DNA of 29,249 nt from the IMG/VR virus record IMGVR_UViG_3300034021_001435, positions 1 to 29,249 of that record; one strand, 5' to 3'. This DNA comes from a virus. Every line of letters starts with the position of its first letter. The first letter of the stretch is position 1. Both the position numbers and the translations under genes were made by a program. This document shows, piece after piece, positions 1-8,202 of the stretch. Below the pieces are notes generated by a model. The model had not been told where the DNA came from and searched no databases. It worked only from the letters and a program-made list of their open reading frames with translations.

Positions 1-447
1 ACCATCAATAGTTAGAGTATTCCATGACCAATAAGGTTCGGGATTTTCTATTGTACCTTGCTTACCTAATGTAATAGAACCTCTTATTTTTGAAGCGAAT
101 TTAATAAAACCTTCCTGATCTTTTGGAGAATAAAAGGGAAACATAGGAAGTTCTCTCCAAGGTGTTTTTACTATAAATAATTGACAATTGAAATTACTAC
201 CATCAACAGATACAATCATATCTTGTTTTTTATCAATTACAAAGCCATCTTCTATATTATGATATTTCTTCAGTTCATTAAGAAATATTTGTCCCACATC
301 AATCTGAATATGAGTATTGAAATCTTCTTCCTTTCTATAAATAGGTTTATTCACAGAAGAATTTTCAGTTTCTCTTGAAGACCAACCACCAAAAGATTTC
401 ATAGCTTCTGGAAATCCAGAATTTAAATTCCATTCTTTATTGCTCAT
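1..447 (-). CDS. Hypothetical protein, 3' end cut by window edge
   Basis: An open frame of 149 codons runs on the minus strand from ATG at 447 to the window edge with no stop, so the C-terminus is missing. The start begins MSNKEWNLNSGFPEAMKSFG. The ATG overlaps the TGA of the upstream flavodoxin-like gene in an ATGA arrangement, which suggests translational coupling and membership in the same transcription unit. The sequence is soluble-looking and aromatic-rich, with patches such as TPWRELPMFPFYSPKDQEGF near residues 96-115. I see no membrane segment or family motif. Unlike its upstream neighbours it does not begin with the aromatic plus hydrophobic-X-Glu leader, so it may mark the end of the tagged block. 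Function not recognised. Confidence 0.8.
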   Translation of the reverse strand, partial: MSNKEWNLNSGFPEAMKSFGGWSSRETENSSVNKPIYRKEEDFNTHIQIDVGQIFLNELKKYHNIEDGFVIDKKQDMIVSVDGSNFNCQLFIVKTPWRELPMFPFYSPKDQEGFIKFASKIRGSITLGKQGTIENPEPYWSWNTLTIDG

Positions 448-1184
448 TGTATAATTCTATCAGTTAAATCTAAAATGTTTTTATCAAAATCCATAGCATC
501 TTGGATATATCCATCTTCACTTTCATTGTACATATCCTTAGTCCATTGATTATTGAAAAATAGTTCTTTTGGCGTTTCAAATCCAAACATTGAAAGAATT
601 TCCTTTTGTTGTTTAAGAACTTCTTTACCTCTCCAATTATGACCTAAAACAATAAGTCCTGCTGATTTTCCTTTAACTGGATTCTCTTCTTTAAGTGTAG
701 ATTGTCTGTTTTCAATCCATGTCAATCTTTCTAATAATTTTTGATATGTTGAATTCATTGAACCCCAACGAATAGAACCGAAAAATACTATACAATCAGC
801 ATAGTATATTTCTTTTGATATTTTCCAAAGTTCATCGTCTTTATTATTAAGAGATGCCCAACATCTCATAAAATTATCAGGATTTTTATCTGCATCTTTC
901 ATAATAGCAGATTCAGTTCCACAATGGTTTCCATCTCTATGTGAAACATTACCCTCGCATGTATGAATTTTAAGATCAAAAGCATCTATGATTTTTATAT
1001 CAGATTTGATTAATTCCGATAAGACAAAAGCAAGTTCTGTAGATTTTGGAATCTCATCATCCCATCTATTAGAAGTTGTTATAAAAACAGATTTCTTATC
1101 CTTTAAAAATTCTATTGTTTTTTCAAGTGGCTTAAACACCCCTGATTCTGCTTCAAATAGATTATATGGTGTTAAATGTTTCAT
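444..1184 (-). CDS. Flavodoxin-fold NAD(P)H:FMN oxidoreductase-like protein with capsid-targeting-like N-terminus
   Basis: This 246-residue protein looks like the flavodoxin / NADPH-dependent FMN-reductase superfamily. A beta strand (SVFITTSNRW, residues 32-41) leads into a Ser/Thr-rich phosphate-binding-type loop. A second strand at about 129-136 (ADCIVFFG) is followed by SIRWGSMNSTYQKLLERL (137-154), the position where such enzymes have a flavin-contacting loop and a helix ending in a conserved Lys/Asp-Arg-type segment. A third strand is AGLIVLGHNW (175-184). Cys76 and Cys88, in an H-x-C...G-N-H-C arrangement, recall cysteine segments of iron-sulfur flavoproteins, but this is weaker. The first 12 residues (NLFE followed by Ala, positions 8-12) fit an L-X-E prohead-protease site, so the enzyme may be packaged in the head. 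It heads a unit behind a GATATATA motif. Substrate unknown. Confidence 0.8.
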   Translation of the reverse strand: MKHLTPYNLFEAESGVFKPLEKTIEFLKDKKSVFITTSNRWDDEIPKSTELAFVLSELIKSDIKIIDAFDLKIHTCEGNVSHRDGNHCGTESAIMKDADKNPDNFMRCWASLNNKDDELWKISKEIYYADCIVFFGSIRWGSMNSTYQKLLERLTWIENRQSTLKEENPVKGKSAGLIVLGHNWRGKEVLKQQKEILSMFGFETPKELFFNNQWTKDMYNESEDGYIQDAMDFDKNILDLTDRIIQ

Positions 1185-1210
1185 TTAATGAACTTTTTTT
1201 TCTATACCAA

Positions 1211-1218
1211 TATATATC
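1211..1218 (-). promoter_or_regulatory. Putative late promoter element GATATATA
   Basis: The minus strand reads CTGATATATATTGG, 26 bases before the ATG at 1184. It matches the element seen before other gene-group heads, although the base after GATATATA is T rather than the usual G. The A/T alternation is near-palindromic and lies between divergent genes, so it might also serve the plus-strand gene at 1237. Confidence 0.5.
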
Positions 1219-1236
1219 AGAAAATAAGAGGTATTT

Positions 1237-1443
1237 ATGAATGATGCTAAAAAAATAAGAGAGATTGAAGGATTGTATTTCTATGAGTGTAAAGAAAATG
1301 AAGAGAATAAAGTAATACTCTTTAAAACACAGGAAAAATACAATGAATTAAGACAATTGTGTGAGAATTTATTAAACTCCAAAACAACTGATGAATTTGA
1401 TATTAATATGAATTTAATTGAATATCATCTAACTCAAAAGTGA
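1237..1443 (+). CDS. Small hypothetical protein on the plus strand
   Basis: This 68-residue highly charged protein is divergent from the flavodoxin-like gene and convergent with the SWIM-finger gene, ending three bases before the latter's stop codon. No minus-strand gene competes for this DNA. The start ATG at 1237 is preceded by AAGAGG at about six bases, one of the few convincing Shine-Dalgarno sequences in the window. The sequence is Glu/Lys/Asn-rich and predicted mostly helical, with no membrane segment or recognisable motif. It interrupts an otherwise one-directional block, like the plus-strand island at 25089-26035, so it may be an early or regulatory gene. That is inference only, and the function is not recognised. 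Confidence 0.65.
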   Translation: MNDAKKIREIEGLYFYECKENEENKVILFKTQEKYNELRQLCENLLNSKTTDEFDINMNLIEYHLTQK

Positions 1444-1446
1444 TTG

Positions 1447-1905
1447 TTACTTATCACCTTTCATTCTTTTGAAGAAATCATTTTTAATTGCACTCAAGTG
1501 TTTACAAAATTTAGGTATTCTCTGAGGATTCATCCTTTTGAGAGGTTGTTTATTTGAAGAAATAAGATTAGATGCATTTTTTTTCCAAAGTAACCACTCG
1601 TTTTCATATCTAAAATCGTTACAATCACAATGGACAATTACATGTTTTCTTAAATTTTCAAGAGTAATGTCATCTTTGTTTTTATTCCATAATTGTATCC
1701 ATTGTCTATGTTTATTCCCATTTGACAATGTTGTAGTCTCATAAAAGTATTTATCTTGTTTAGTTTTTGTTAAGAATTTGACTTTAATACTTTTAGCTCT
1801 ATCCTTATATCGTTTAGGTGTTTTTCTATAAATATAACTAAATCTCAATTCATTGAGATTATTTTGCATACTTTCTAAAAATTCCCCAAATGATTTTTTA
1901 ATCAT
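1447..1905 (-). CDS. SWIM-type zinc-finger protein with capsid-targeting-like N-terminus
   Basis: This 152-residue basic protein ends with a C-X-C...C-X-H arrangement: Cys93 and Cys95 in HCDCNDFRY, then Cys134 and His136 in PKFCKHLSAI. That is the spacing pattern of SWIM zinc fingers, which bind DNA or protein partners. Similar small SWIM-like proteins occur in large phages, but their role is not established. The N-terminus (KSFGEFLES, then NNLNEL at 15-20) has the aromatic plus L-X-E pattern of its neighbours, with possible cleavage after Glu11 or Glu19. The start ATG overlaps the end of the ankyrin-protein gene by eight bases. It is the last gene of the unit starting at 6859. The zinc-ligand assignment is by motif only, and the partner is unknown. 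Confidence 0.75.
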   Translation of the reverse strand: MIKKSFGEFLESMQNNLNELRFSYIYRKTPKRYKDRAKSIKVKFLTKTKQDKYFYETTTLSNGNKHRQWIQLWNKNKDDITLENLRKHVIVHCDCNDFRYENEWLLWKKNASNLISSNKQPLKRMNPQRIPKFCKHLSAIKNDFFKRMKGDK

Positions 1906-3838
1906 TTTTCTTTTGCATTTTTATGTAATCTTTATAGATTTCACTATCATAATTCAAGACTTCATTATCCATTAATGATTCTAAAAATCCATCTTCAAAT
2001 GCATCTGAATCTATATCTGCCCGATTCCATGCACGTTCCAAATCAACATCAGGATAATAATCGTTATCTTCCCAATCAGAATAAGACATATCTAATCTAT
2101 CAAAAAAAGTCTGACCAACACCAAATAAAGAATCTATAACCTTTTCTTTTGATATATTTTGTATCATATAACCTTCATCTGACCCTTCCCAAGATATAGG
2201 GTTTTCAGCTTTATTGTATGTTTTACCTGTTAGCCATTCATATGCTTCTGATATAATAGTTTCCCATAATTTACTTTCTATACCACTATCTTTTCCCCTA
2301 TTATATGCAATTACAATAGAATCTTTTATTTTTTCAGCCAGTTCATCATCAGAATTTTCAATGTAATCTTGTATTGAATCAAAATCTTCGTAATCTGAAT
2401 TTTTATCATTTTCTATTATATTCTTTAAAAGACTTTCTAACTCTTTTGTTATCTCACTATCATACATATATGATTCATATGTTTCATAATCTGAATCAAC
2501 AAAAAAATCACCATTAAGTATGTTTTTGATTGTTCCTTCAAATTTGCTCCTATGAAACAAAGTATAAAAATCTGAATAATCTTTTATGTATAAATTATAA
2601 CTATCAGAACTCTCATCATATTTTAAATCTTTCGTCAATATACTTTTAATGTATTCATCATTTTTTATGTAGTCAAAAGGAAAATCTCTATGATCAGGAA
2701 ATTCTATTTCACTAAAATCAGTAAAGAAGTCACAACAAGTATCTACATTTTTTAGAATTTCTTCCCTTTCTATATTAATTGTTTCTTCAACATCAAATCT
2801 TGTTACAAAGACATAATCATTTTTTTTATTGTAAAAGATATAAGGAACATCAAGAGGCAATGGCAAAACTTTCATACTATTAGAGAAAATGTTTTCTTGG
2901 ACATTTGGTAAATCTAAAAATATAAGATAGTTATCCTTTTTTTTAGATATTTCACCTCTATCTGAATGAAATATAATCCAATTACCAACATCTTTGATAT
3001 ATGTAAAATAATTTGATTTTAATTCTTCTAAATTGTAAATCTTTATATCATCTTCAAGTATTATTCTGCTTCTGCCTTCTCCTTCTATTAAATAATCTTT
3101 CAACTCTTTATTTTCAATTGAAAATATATCTGAAAATGAAACTTTAATTTTTTTAACTTTAAGTAAATACTTGATAAAATCAATATCAAAACCTGTTACA
3201 TCACCAAATGAAAAAACGCAATGTGCTATAAAATCTCTCCCCCCCATTACAAAATCAGTATCCGCACCAGCATCAATAAGATATTTTATAAATTCAATAT
3301 TTTGATCTACAGCACAATAAAATAATGGTCTTTGTTTACCTAAATTTAAGTCTGCACCATTCTCTACAAGTAATTTCATAACATCTTCACTTCCCCATTC
3401 ACAAGCTATACTTAATGCAGTAGTCCCTCTCTTAGAAAATTCATCTATATCTAGTTTTTTGTTTTCAATTAAATATGTTGCAATCTTAACACTATTGAAT
3501 CTACTTGCATAATGAAGTGGATTTGAATGATTAGAACCTCCCCACTTTTTAATAACTTTATCAGCACCAAATTTATAGAATAAATCTATTATTTCAACTA
3601 AATCTTGATGATAAATTTCTCTTTGTTCAAAAATATTAAGCTCACCATTCAATAATGAACTTAAATCAAATAATTCTGTTTCTACTAAATCTTTGATTAA
3701 TTGCACATTAATTTCAGAATTTTGTAACTCTGAAAAGAATAAATCTTGAATCTCTTTATTTGATTTCGTAAAAAGTTTAGTAAGTCTTTTAATTTCTTCA
3801 TCCTCAAAGAAATTTTCAAATAATTTGATATATTTCAT
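1898..3838 (-). CDS. Ankyrin-repeat protein with acidic C-terminal region
   Basis: This 646-residue protein has ankyrin repeats at roughly residues 80-230. Recognisable repeat pieces include NPLHYASRFNSVKIATYLIE (106-125), TTALSIACEWGSEDVMKLLV (139-158) followed by ENGADLN, and IEFIKYLIDAGAD (181-193). Ankyrin repeats bind other proteins. The C-terminal 250 residues are strongly Asp/Glu-rich and unrecognised. The N-terminus, MKYIKLFENF, fits the tag pattern with L6-F7-E8 as a candidate cleavage site. The ATG at 3838 has only an A/T-rich leader. The gene follows another ankyrin-like tagged protein by 31 bases and overlaps the SWIM gene by eight bases. If packaged, it could be a host-targeting effector delivered with the DNA, which is an inference. 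Confidence 0.85.
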   Translation of the reverse strand: MKYIKLFENFFEDEEIKRLTKLFTKSNKEIQDLFFSELQNSEINVQLIKDLVETELFDLSSLLNGELNIFEQREIYHQDLVEIIDLFYKFGADKVIKKWGGSNHSNPLHYASRFNSVKIATYLIENKKLDIDEFSKRGTTALSIACEWGSEDVMKLLVENGADLNLGKQRPLFYCAVDQNIEFIKYLIDAGADTDFVMGGRDFIAHCVFSFGDVTGFDIDFIKYLLKVKKIKVSFSDIFSIENKELKDYLIEGEGRSRIILEDDIKIYNLEELKSNYFTYIKDVGNWIIFHSDRGEISKKKDNYLIFLDLPNVQENIFSNSMKVLPLPLDVPYIFYNKKNDYVFVTRFDVEETINIEREEILKNVDTCCDFFTDFSEIEFPDHRDFPFDYIKNDEYIKSILTKDLKYDESSDSYNLYIKDYSDFYTLFHRSKFEGTIKNILNGDFFVDSDYETYESYMYDSEITKELESLLKNIIENDKNSDYEDFDSIQDYIENSDDELAEKIKDSIVIAYNRGKDSGIESKLWETIISEAYEWLTGKTYNKAENPISWEGSDEGYMIQNISKEKVIDSLFGVGQTFFDRLDMSYSDWEDNDYYPDVDLERAWNRADIDSDAFEDGFLESLMDNEVLNYDSEIYKDYIKMQKKND

Positions 3839-3869
3839 AGAATATATTTATTATGTTAATAAAGAATTT

Positions 3870-5573
3870 TTACATACATCCATTCTTTATAGAATATTCT
3901 TTAATCAAATCATATAATTTCTTATGTACTTCTGGACTAAGAAAATCTATTGCTTTTTTATCTGATTCATCAGTTGTTGGTTTTAGTTTCATACCATAAC
4001 ATGGGTTTGCTCCATTTTCAAGATAGATTTTTGTAACATTGTAAAGATTATCCCTCAACTCTTCTGATTCTAATCCTGAATAATTAAATACAACCAACAA
4101 TAAAGTTGGCATATCTCTTGGTCCATATTTTGATATATTCAAATCAAGCCCACGCTCAACCATATTTCCAATGATTGTTGAAAAATCATCATATCCTATT
4201 CTATTACTATCTGTCTCTTTTGCTAATTTAGTATTCAAAAGGTAAGCATTCATACTATTTATTTCATTTCTGTTAAATGCTGAACCATTATTTGGATTAT
4301 AATTAGGCAATGAAGATAAAAGAACTGCTGTTTTGAAATATTTTCTATCTTCCATCAATGCTTCTACTACAACATTAGAAGAACCATTTTCTCTTGTTCC
4401 ACTTCCATCTGCCCCTAAACTAATTAGATATTCACATATCTCATAAACTTGTTTATCAGTTTTGAATCCTGAACTAACAACAGTCATCAAAGGAGTTTTA
4501 TCATTTGACAAAGGTTTATTGATAATATCCTTATTGTTATCTAACACAAGTTTAATCAATTTTAAATTACCTATTTCAAGAGATGGTACAAGAAGAGAAT
4601 CCAATTCTTTCTGACCCATATTCATACTAGAAAATACAATATCAAAGCCTAATATCATATTACCCAAAATTGAATAATTACTATTTCGTGCTGAATCATT
4701 TTTCATAAAGTTTTGAACAAAACCAATTAAAATTTCAGCTAATGGCCATTTATTTTTAAGATTTTCATAACGAGAAGGATTCTTGATGTAATCATCCCAG
4801 AAATTTAATAATGCACCTTTAAAATCATGCTGACTATTATCAGCAATAAATTTGTTAAAATTGTCTGAACTATTTTCATAATTCTGAAACTCCCATCTAC
4901 CACCTCTTCCAAAGTGAAGTGCTTTATTCTTGAGTTTATCTTTCTTATTATGGAATATGTAAATAGGTGCTCCACCGCTATCCAATGAATTACAATAATT
5001 AGCAAAATGACCACCACCTCTCATATTTTCTTCACTATTTGCCGCAATACACCATCTTGCACCAGCTGCCCAATAATGAGATTGTGCCCAAGTTAGTGGG
5101 ATAATTACTGCCCATTCTTCATCATCAAAAATTTCAATATAGTCATCTGCGGTTTTAATTTTTCTTGAAGCCTTGAGACTCATCTTAGAAATATGATATT
5201 GATTTTCTACGATATGATTAACAACTTTTTCAAATTCCTCAAAATTTTTAATCTTATTAATATCTTTGAAATCTTGAAATTCATCTTTTAATTTCTTCTT
5301 ACCTAAATGATATTTTGTGAGGTTGTCCTGTATTTTCTCAATAATTTTGACATAATCATCAAGATTGTATTTTTTATACATGTTACCCAACCATCTTGTG
5401 TACATTTTATTTTCACTTGGGTCACTATCAAATATTGTTTCGCCAAGTTCATCAGTCATTACAACACCATCAAGAGATTTAAAATCTACAAAGTATTTTT
5501 TGAAATCTTCCCACATTTTTGCTTCTAGCAAAATATCATAACTTGATTCGAAAATTTTAAAAGATGTAATCAT
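3870..5573 (-). CDS. Two-domain protein: WC-motif domain plus ankyrin-like repeats
   Basis: This 567-residue protein has three parts. Residues 1-20 (MITSFKIFES, then ILLEAK) carry the tag pattern with I-F-E at 7-9 and L-L-E at 15-17. Residues about 150-240 form a compact domain with W154, PLTW at 159-162, a G-A-R-W-C motif at 171-175 and a Gly-rich loop. It resembles a domain I associate with phage proteins containing GxGTKWC-like motifs, but I cannot name its activity. Residues about 305-560 contain ankyrin-like units, such as NLKLIKLVLDNNKDIINKPL with DKTPLM following, then CEYLISLGADG and KIYLENGANP. It ends two bases before the next upstream neighbour's stop codon, in the unit that starts at 6859. 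Ankyrin assignment is moderate and the middle domain is unassigned. Confidence 0.82.
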   Translation of the reverse strand: MITSFKIFESSYDILLEAKMWEDFKKYFVDFKSLDGVVMTDELGETIFDSDPSENKMYTRWLGNMYKKYNLDDYVKIIEKIQDNLTKYHLGKKKLKDEFQDFKDINKIKNFEEFEKVVNHIVENQYHISKMSLKASRKIKTADDYIEIFDDEEWAVIIPLTWAQSHYWAAGARWCIAANSEENMRGGGHFANYCNSLDSGGAPIYIFHNKKDKLKNKALHFGRGGRWEFQNYENSSDNFNKFIADNSQHDFKGALLNFWDDYIKNPSRYENLKNKWPLAEILIGFVQNFMKNDSARNSNYSILGNMILGFDIVFSSMNMGQKELDSLLVPSLEIGNLKLIKLVLDNNKDIINKPLSNDKTPLMTVVSSGFKTDKQVYEICEYLISLGADGSGTRENGSSNVVVEALMEDRKYFKTAVLLSSLPNYNPNNGSAFNRNEINSMNAYLLNTKLAKETDSNRIGYDDFSTIIGNMVERGLDLNISKYGPRDMPTLLLVVFNYSGLESEELRDNLYNVTKIYLENGANPCYGMKLKPTTDESDKKAIDFLSPEVHKKLYDLIKEYSIKNGCM

Positions 5574-5575
5574 AA

Positions 5576-6859
5576 TTAAATAATTATTGTTTTTTTAGGT
5601 TTCCCATCAGCATCAGATTCTGCTTCAGGCCATAATTTTTTATTGTTTTCTGATTTTTTAGATTTTTTCTTTTCAGATTCTTCATCTTCAGAAATATAGG
5701 GAATGTAAGATTTAGACAAGTTTTCCAAAGCCCATCTTGTTTGTTTTCCTATTCTTCCATCTACCTTTAGCTTTTTACCATTTTCATTGTAAGAATTCTC
5801 TTGAAAACGTATTATAGCATTATGAGTAAGTTCACCAAATTTACCAGTAACACCACCTTTGAATAATCCCATTGATTGAAGTATTCTTTGGATTGTTTTA
5901 ACGATAGAACCCTCTTGAATGCCACTATAACCTATCCATGTCTTTGTAGAAGCATGAGACGATAATTCTTCAGAAAACTTCTTTGCAAGACGCTTACTAA
6001 TCTTTTCTTCCTCAATTAAAATACAATTATCAATTAAAACTTCTAAACAATGTACTATAACTGTTGTTCTCCAAGCATTATCTGCACCTGGAATCAAATC
6101 ATAGTATCTCATGTGATAATATGTATCTTCAATTGTTTCTGACATTTTCTTTAATGGTTTTTGCATCACATCAACAAATTCAGAAAGATTAGGTATTTCA
6201 TTGCTTTCTCCAAATATAGAATGGAAAATGGACAAATCTTGTTTTTTTACAAAGTCTGAAAGACCCATAAAAGTTTGTGTCGGCTGATAATTACTAATTA
6301 AATTAGTAAGAAAAACTCCAATCATATAAATTGGATTTCTATATTTTCTAGTTTTGATTAGAATTTCTTTTTGAACAACATCAATTGGGCTACTTGCATC
6401 TGTGAATTCAGCATCAGATTTTTCAATTTTTACTTTACTTAAATTTTGAATCTGATCCTCAAGAATTGTTGAAAGAAATGATTTGTAGTTCTTAATGTCT
6501 TCTTTCAAGATTTTTGCAGCACTCTTGATTTTTTCTTTATTTTCTTTCATATACATAAGGTCTTGATAGACCTCAACATCTTTCAAATCTGTGGTTTGCT
6601 CAAGTAAAGCCATCATACCGCTAGTACATGACTTGTAACCAACTTCTATCATACTCCATAATGAAGATGTCGGCAAAAGAGCTTCCTGAAATGTTTCATT
6701 TCCATTGAAAATTTCTATGGTAGATTGTGCAGATAAAGCGGTTATTTGATACAAGTCAGACATTCTAAATTCTTTTAGTGTAAGACCATAATAACCATCA
6801 TAAATGCCAGAAACCTCATTAATTCGCTGTTCTCTGAATATGTCAAATCTTGTTATCAC
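5576..6859 (-). CDS. Tagged protein with C-terminal peptidoglycan-binding-like domain
   Basis: This 427-residue protein starts with GTG at 6859. The leader MITRFDIFRE with I13-N14-E15 is a clean tag and cleavage candidate. The C-terminal part, about residues 314-383, matches the PG_binding_1 pattern: a helix (KTIQRILQSMGLFKGG), then G-K-F-G-xx-T-xx-A-I-xx-F-Q-E, and K-V-D-G-R-I-G-K-Q-T near 365-374. These domains bind peptidoglycan in cell-wall hydrolases. A hydrophobic helix, WRTTVIVHCLEVLIDNCILI (263-282), occupies the position where two paralogs (10481-11965 and 12339-13712) have a membrane-like segment. The tail is Lys/Glu-rich. It heads the unit behind the GATATATA element at 6882-6889. 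The role in host-envelope contact is inferred. Confidence 0.85.
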   Translation of the reverse strand: MITRFDIFREQRINEVSGIYDGYYGLTLKEFRMSDLYQITALSAQSTIEIFNGNETFQEALLPTSSLWSMIEVGYKSCTSGMMALLEQTTDLKDVEVYQDLMYMKENKEKIKSAAKILKEDIKNYKSFLSTILEDQIQNLSKVKIEKSDAEFTDASSPIDVVQKEILIKTRKYRNPIYMIGVFLTNLISNYQPTQTFMGLSDFVKKQDLSIFHSIFGESNEIPNLSEFVDVMQKPLKKMSETIEDTYYHMRYYDLIPGADNAWRTTVIVHCLEVLIDNCILIEEEKISKRLAKKFSEELSSHASTKTWIGYSGIQEGSIVKTIQRILQSMGLFKGGVTGKFGELTHNAIIRFQENSYNENGKKLKVDGRIGKQTRWALENLSKSYIPYISEDEESEKKKSKKSENNKKLWPEAESDADGKPKKTIII

Positions 6860-6881
6860 AGATGTAATTTATGTTTGCTTG

Positions 6882-6889
6882 TATATATC
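6882..6889 (-). promoter_or_regulatory. Putative late promoter element GATATATA
   Basis: The minus strand reads TTTTGATATATACAAG, 22 bases before the GTG start at 6859 and just downstream of the hairpin terminator at 6900-6931. This is a terminator-then-promoter boundary between two transcription units. Confidence 0.55.
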
Positions 6890-6899
6890 AAAATTAAAA

Positions 6900-6931
6900 A
6901 CTCTCTTTTGATAATCTTAAAAAAAGAGAGT
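6900..6931 (-). terminator. Rho-independent terminator
   Basis: On the minus strand a perfect 10-base-pair stem (ACTCTCTTTT pairing with AAAAGAGAGT) with a loop of about 12 bases is followed by a T-rich run (TTTTAATTTT). It lies 16 bases beyond the stop of the gene at 6947-8200 and closes the unit that begins at 11965. Confidence 0.8.
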
Positions 6932-6946
6932 ATTATTTTTGAAAGT

Positions 6947-8200
6947 TTAATATTTTTTTGAAGAAACTGAAGTAGCATCAGGTGGAGATGCTTTGATTGT
7001 CTTATTTATAGTTTTCAAATCTATTGGCGATACCTCGTTTTTTTGTTTTTTTGCCAATTCCATATCATCTAATGCACTTGGCAATTTTTTCAGCCAATTG
7101 TAATAAATTACATATTCCTGAAATTGCCAACAATATAAAGAGATATAATAAGTAATTATGTATCCGAATTGTTCAGGTTTTATATTCTTCCCTTCAGTTT
7201 TATTCCAATTTGACCAATTTGGCATACTTTCCAAATTTCTGTAAAATTCAGAATTTATATTCCAATCCCATGTTTTTTTGAAATCTGTATGACTTTCTAA
7301 TCTACTCTTTACTTTGCTTATAAAAGCGTTTTTATCTTCGTGACCTTGCTCTAATTTATCCGAAATATTAGAAATACCCATTGCCTTTATTTCAGGTTCT
7401 TGCATTAGTTGATTTACAACCTCACCGATAACAGATTGAATACCACCTGCAAGCAACACAGATTTAGGAGATGCCCAAAGTTTGTTATATGTATTTACTA
7501 CAGCAGGAGTAATATCTGAAATCTTATCATAAAATTTTCTGAATTTATTCAAGTATTTACTTGCGGTCATAGTTAATTCAGCACTCGCAATAGTAACTCC
7601 AGCAGCAGCTGGAGGGAATTCCATCATCAAAGCTATAACACAAAATGCTATTGCCTGTATAAGCGTATCTTTAACAATTTCACCACTAAATATAATTACA
7701 TCTTGTAATGTATCATTAATTTCATCAGTAGAGATATATTCAACAGCATTATCACAATACTTATCAATATCTTCCCACAACAATGAAAATACCTGACCAC
7801 TCGTTGTTTCTATGCTTTCATCAGATATAGGATTTAATCTTCGTCTTGTTATTTTCTTAGAATCTTCTAAAGGATTAGATTTGAAATCTTTACCATACAA
7901 TATTGATACTACTTTATTCCAAACTCTCGTTTTAACAAAAAATTTCAATGTAAAAACCAACTGATTGTATTCTATTCTATAGTGAGTTTTTTTTACATCT
8001 ACACATAAATAATTCTCAAGTTTTTTTAATTCAATATTTATTAGTTCTCTATTATTATTAAACTCTGATAATTTTTTATTTTTATCGGGTGGATTTTTAA
8101 CAAATTGAGTTAGCCAATATGTATTAATAGAATTTTGTGAAATTCTTTCTGATTCATTTAAAATATGAAATCTATAAAAACTTTGATAATTAGTTATCAC
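6947..8200 (-). CDS. Tagged putative membrane-inserting protein
   Basis: This 417-residue protein starts with GTG at 8200, two bases past the upstream gene's stop. Its leader MITNYQSFYRFHILNE ends in L14-N15-E16 followed by Ser, an excellent fit to the tag and cleavage pattern. A strongly hydrophobic stretch at about 178-208 (including LIQAIAFCVIALMMEFPPAAA) suggests one membrane segment or hairpin, and a weaker one lies near 252-270. The C-terminal part is rich in Trp and Tyr (for example YYISLYCWQFQEYVIYYNW). No enzymatic motif or known family was recognised. It is the last gene of the 11965-6947 unit and is followed by a clear terminator. A role in the envelope after ejection is inferred from tag plus hydrophobic segment. 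Confidence 0.82.
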   Translation of the reverse strand: MITNYQSFYRFHILNESERISQNSINTYWLTQFVKNPPDKNKKLSEFNNNRELINIELKKLENYLCVDVKKTHYRIEYNQLVFTLKFFVKTRVWNKVVSILYGKDFKSNPLEDSKKITRRRLNPISDESIETTSGQVFSLLWEDIDKYCDNAVEYISTDEINDTLQDVIIFSGEIVKDTLIQAIAFCVIALMMEFPPAAAGVTIASAELTMTASKYLNKFRKFYDKISDITPAVVNTYNKLWASPKSVLLAGGIQSVIGEVVNQLMQEPEIKAMGISNISDKLEQGHEDKNAFISKVKSRLESHTDFKKTWDWNINSEFYRNLESMPNWSNWNKTEGKNIKPEQFGYIITYYISLYCWQFQEYVIYYNWLKKLPSALDDMELAKKQKNEVSPIDLKTINKTIKASPPDATSVSSKKY

Positions 8201-8202
8201 AA

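Noticed and set aside
181-378. 65-codon open frame on the plus strand
   Set aside because: Antisense to the partial gene running from 447 to the window edge, which is coupled to the upstream gene by an ATGA overlap. The translation is Ile/Phe/Lys-rich noise.
1437-1461. Possible hairpin between the convergent genes ending at 1443 and 1447
   Set aside because: Only five clean pairs (GTGAT/ATCAC) plus a bulged extension, no T-run, and it overlaps both coding ends. Too weak to call a terminator.
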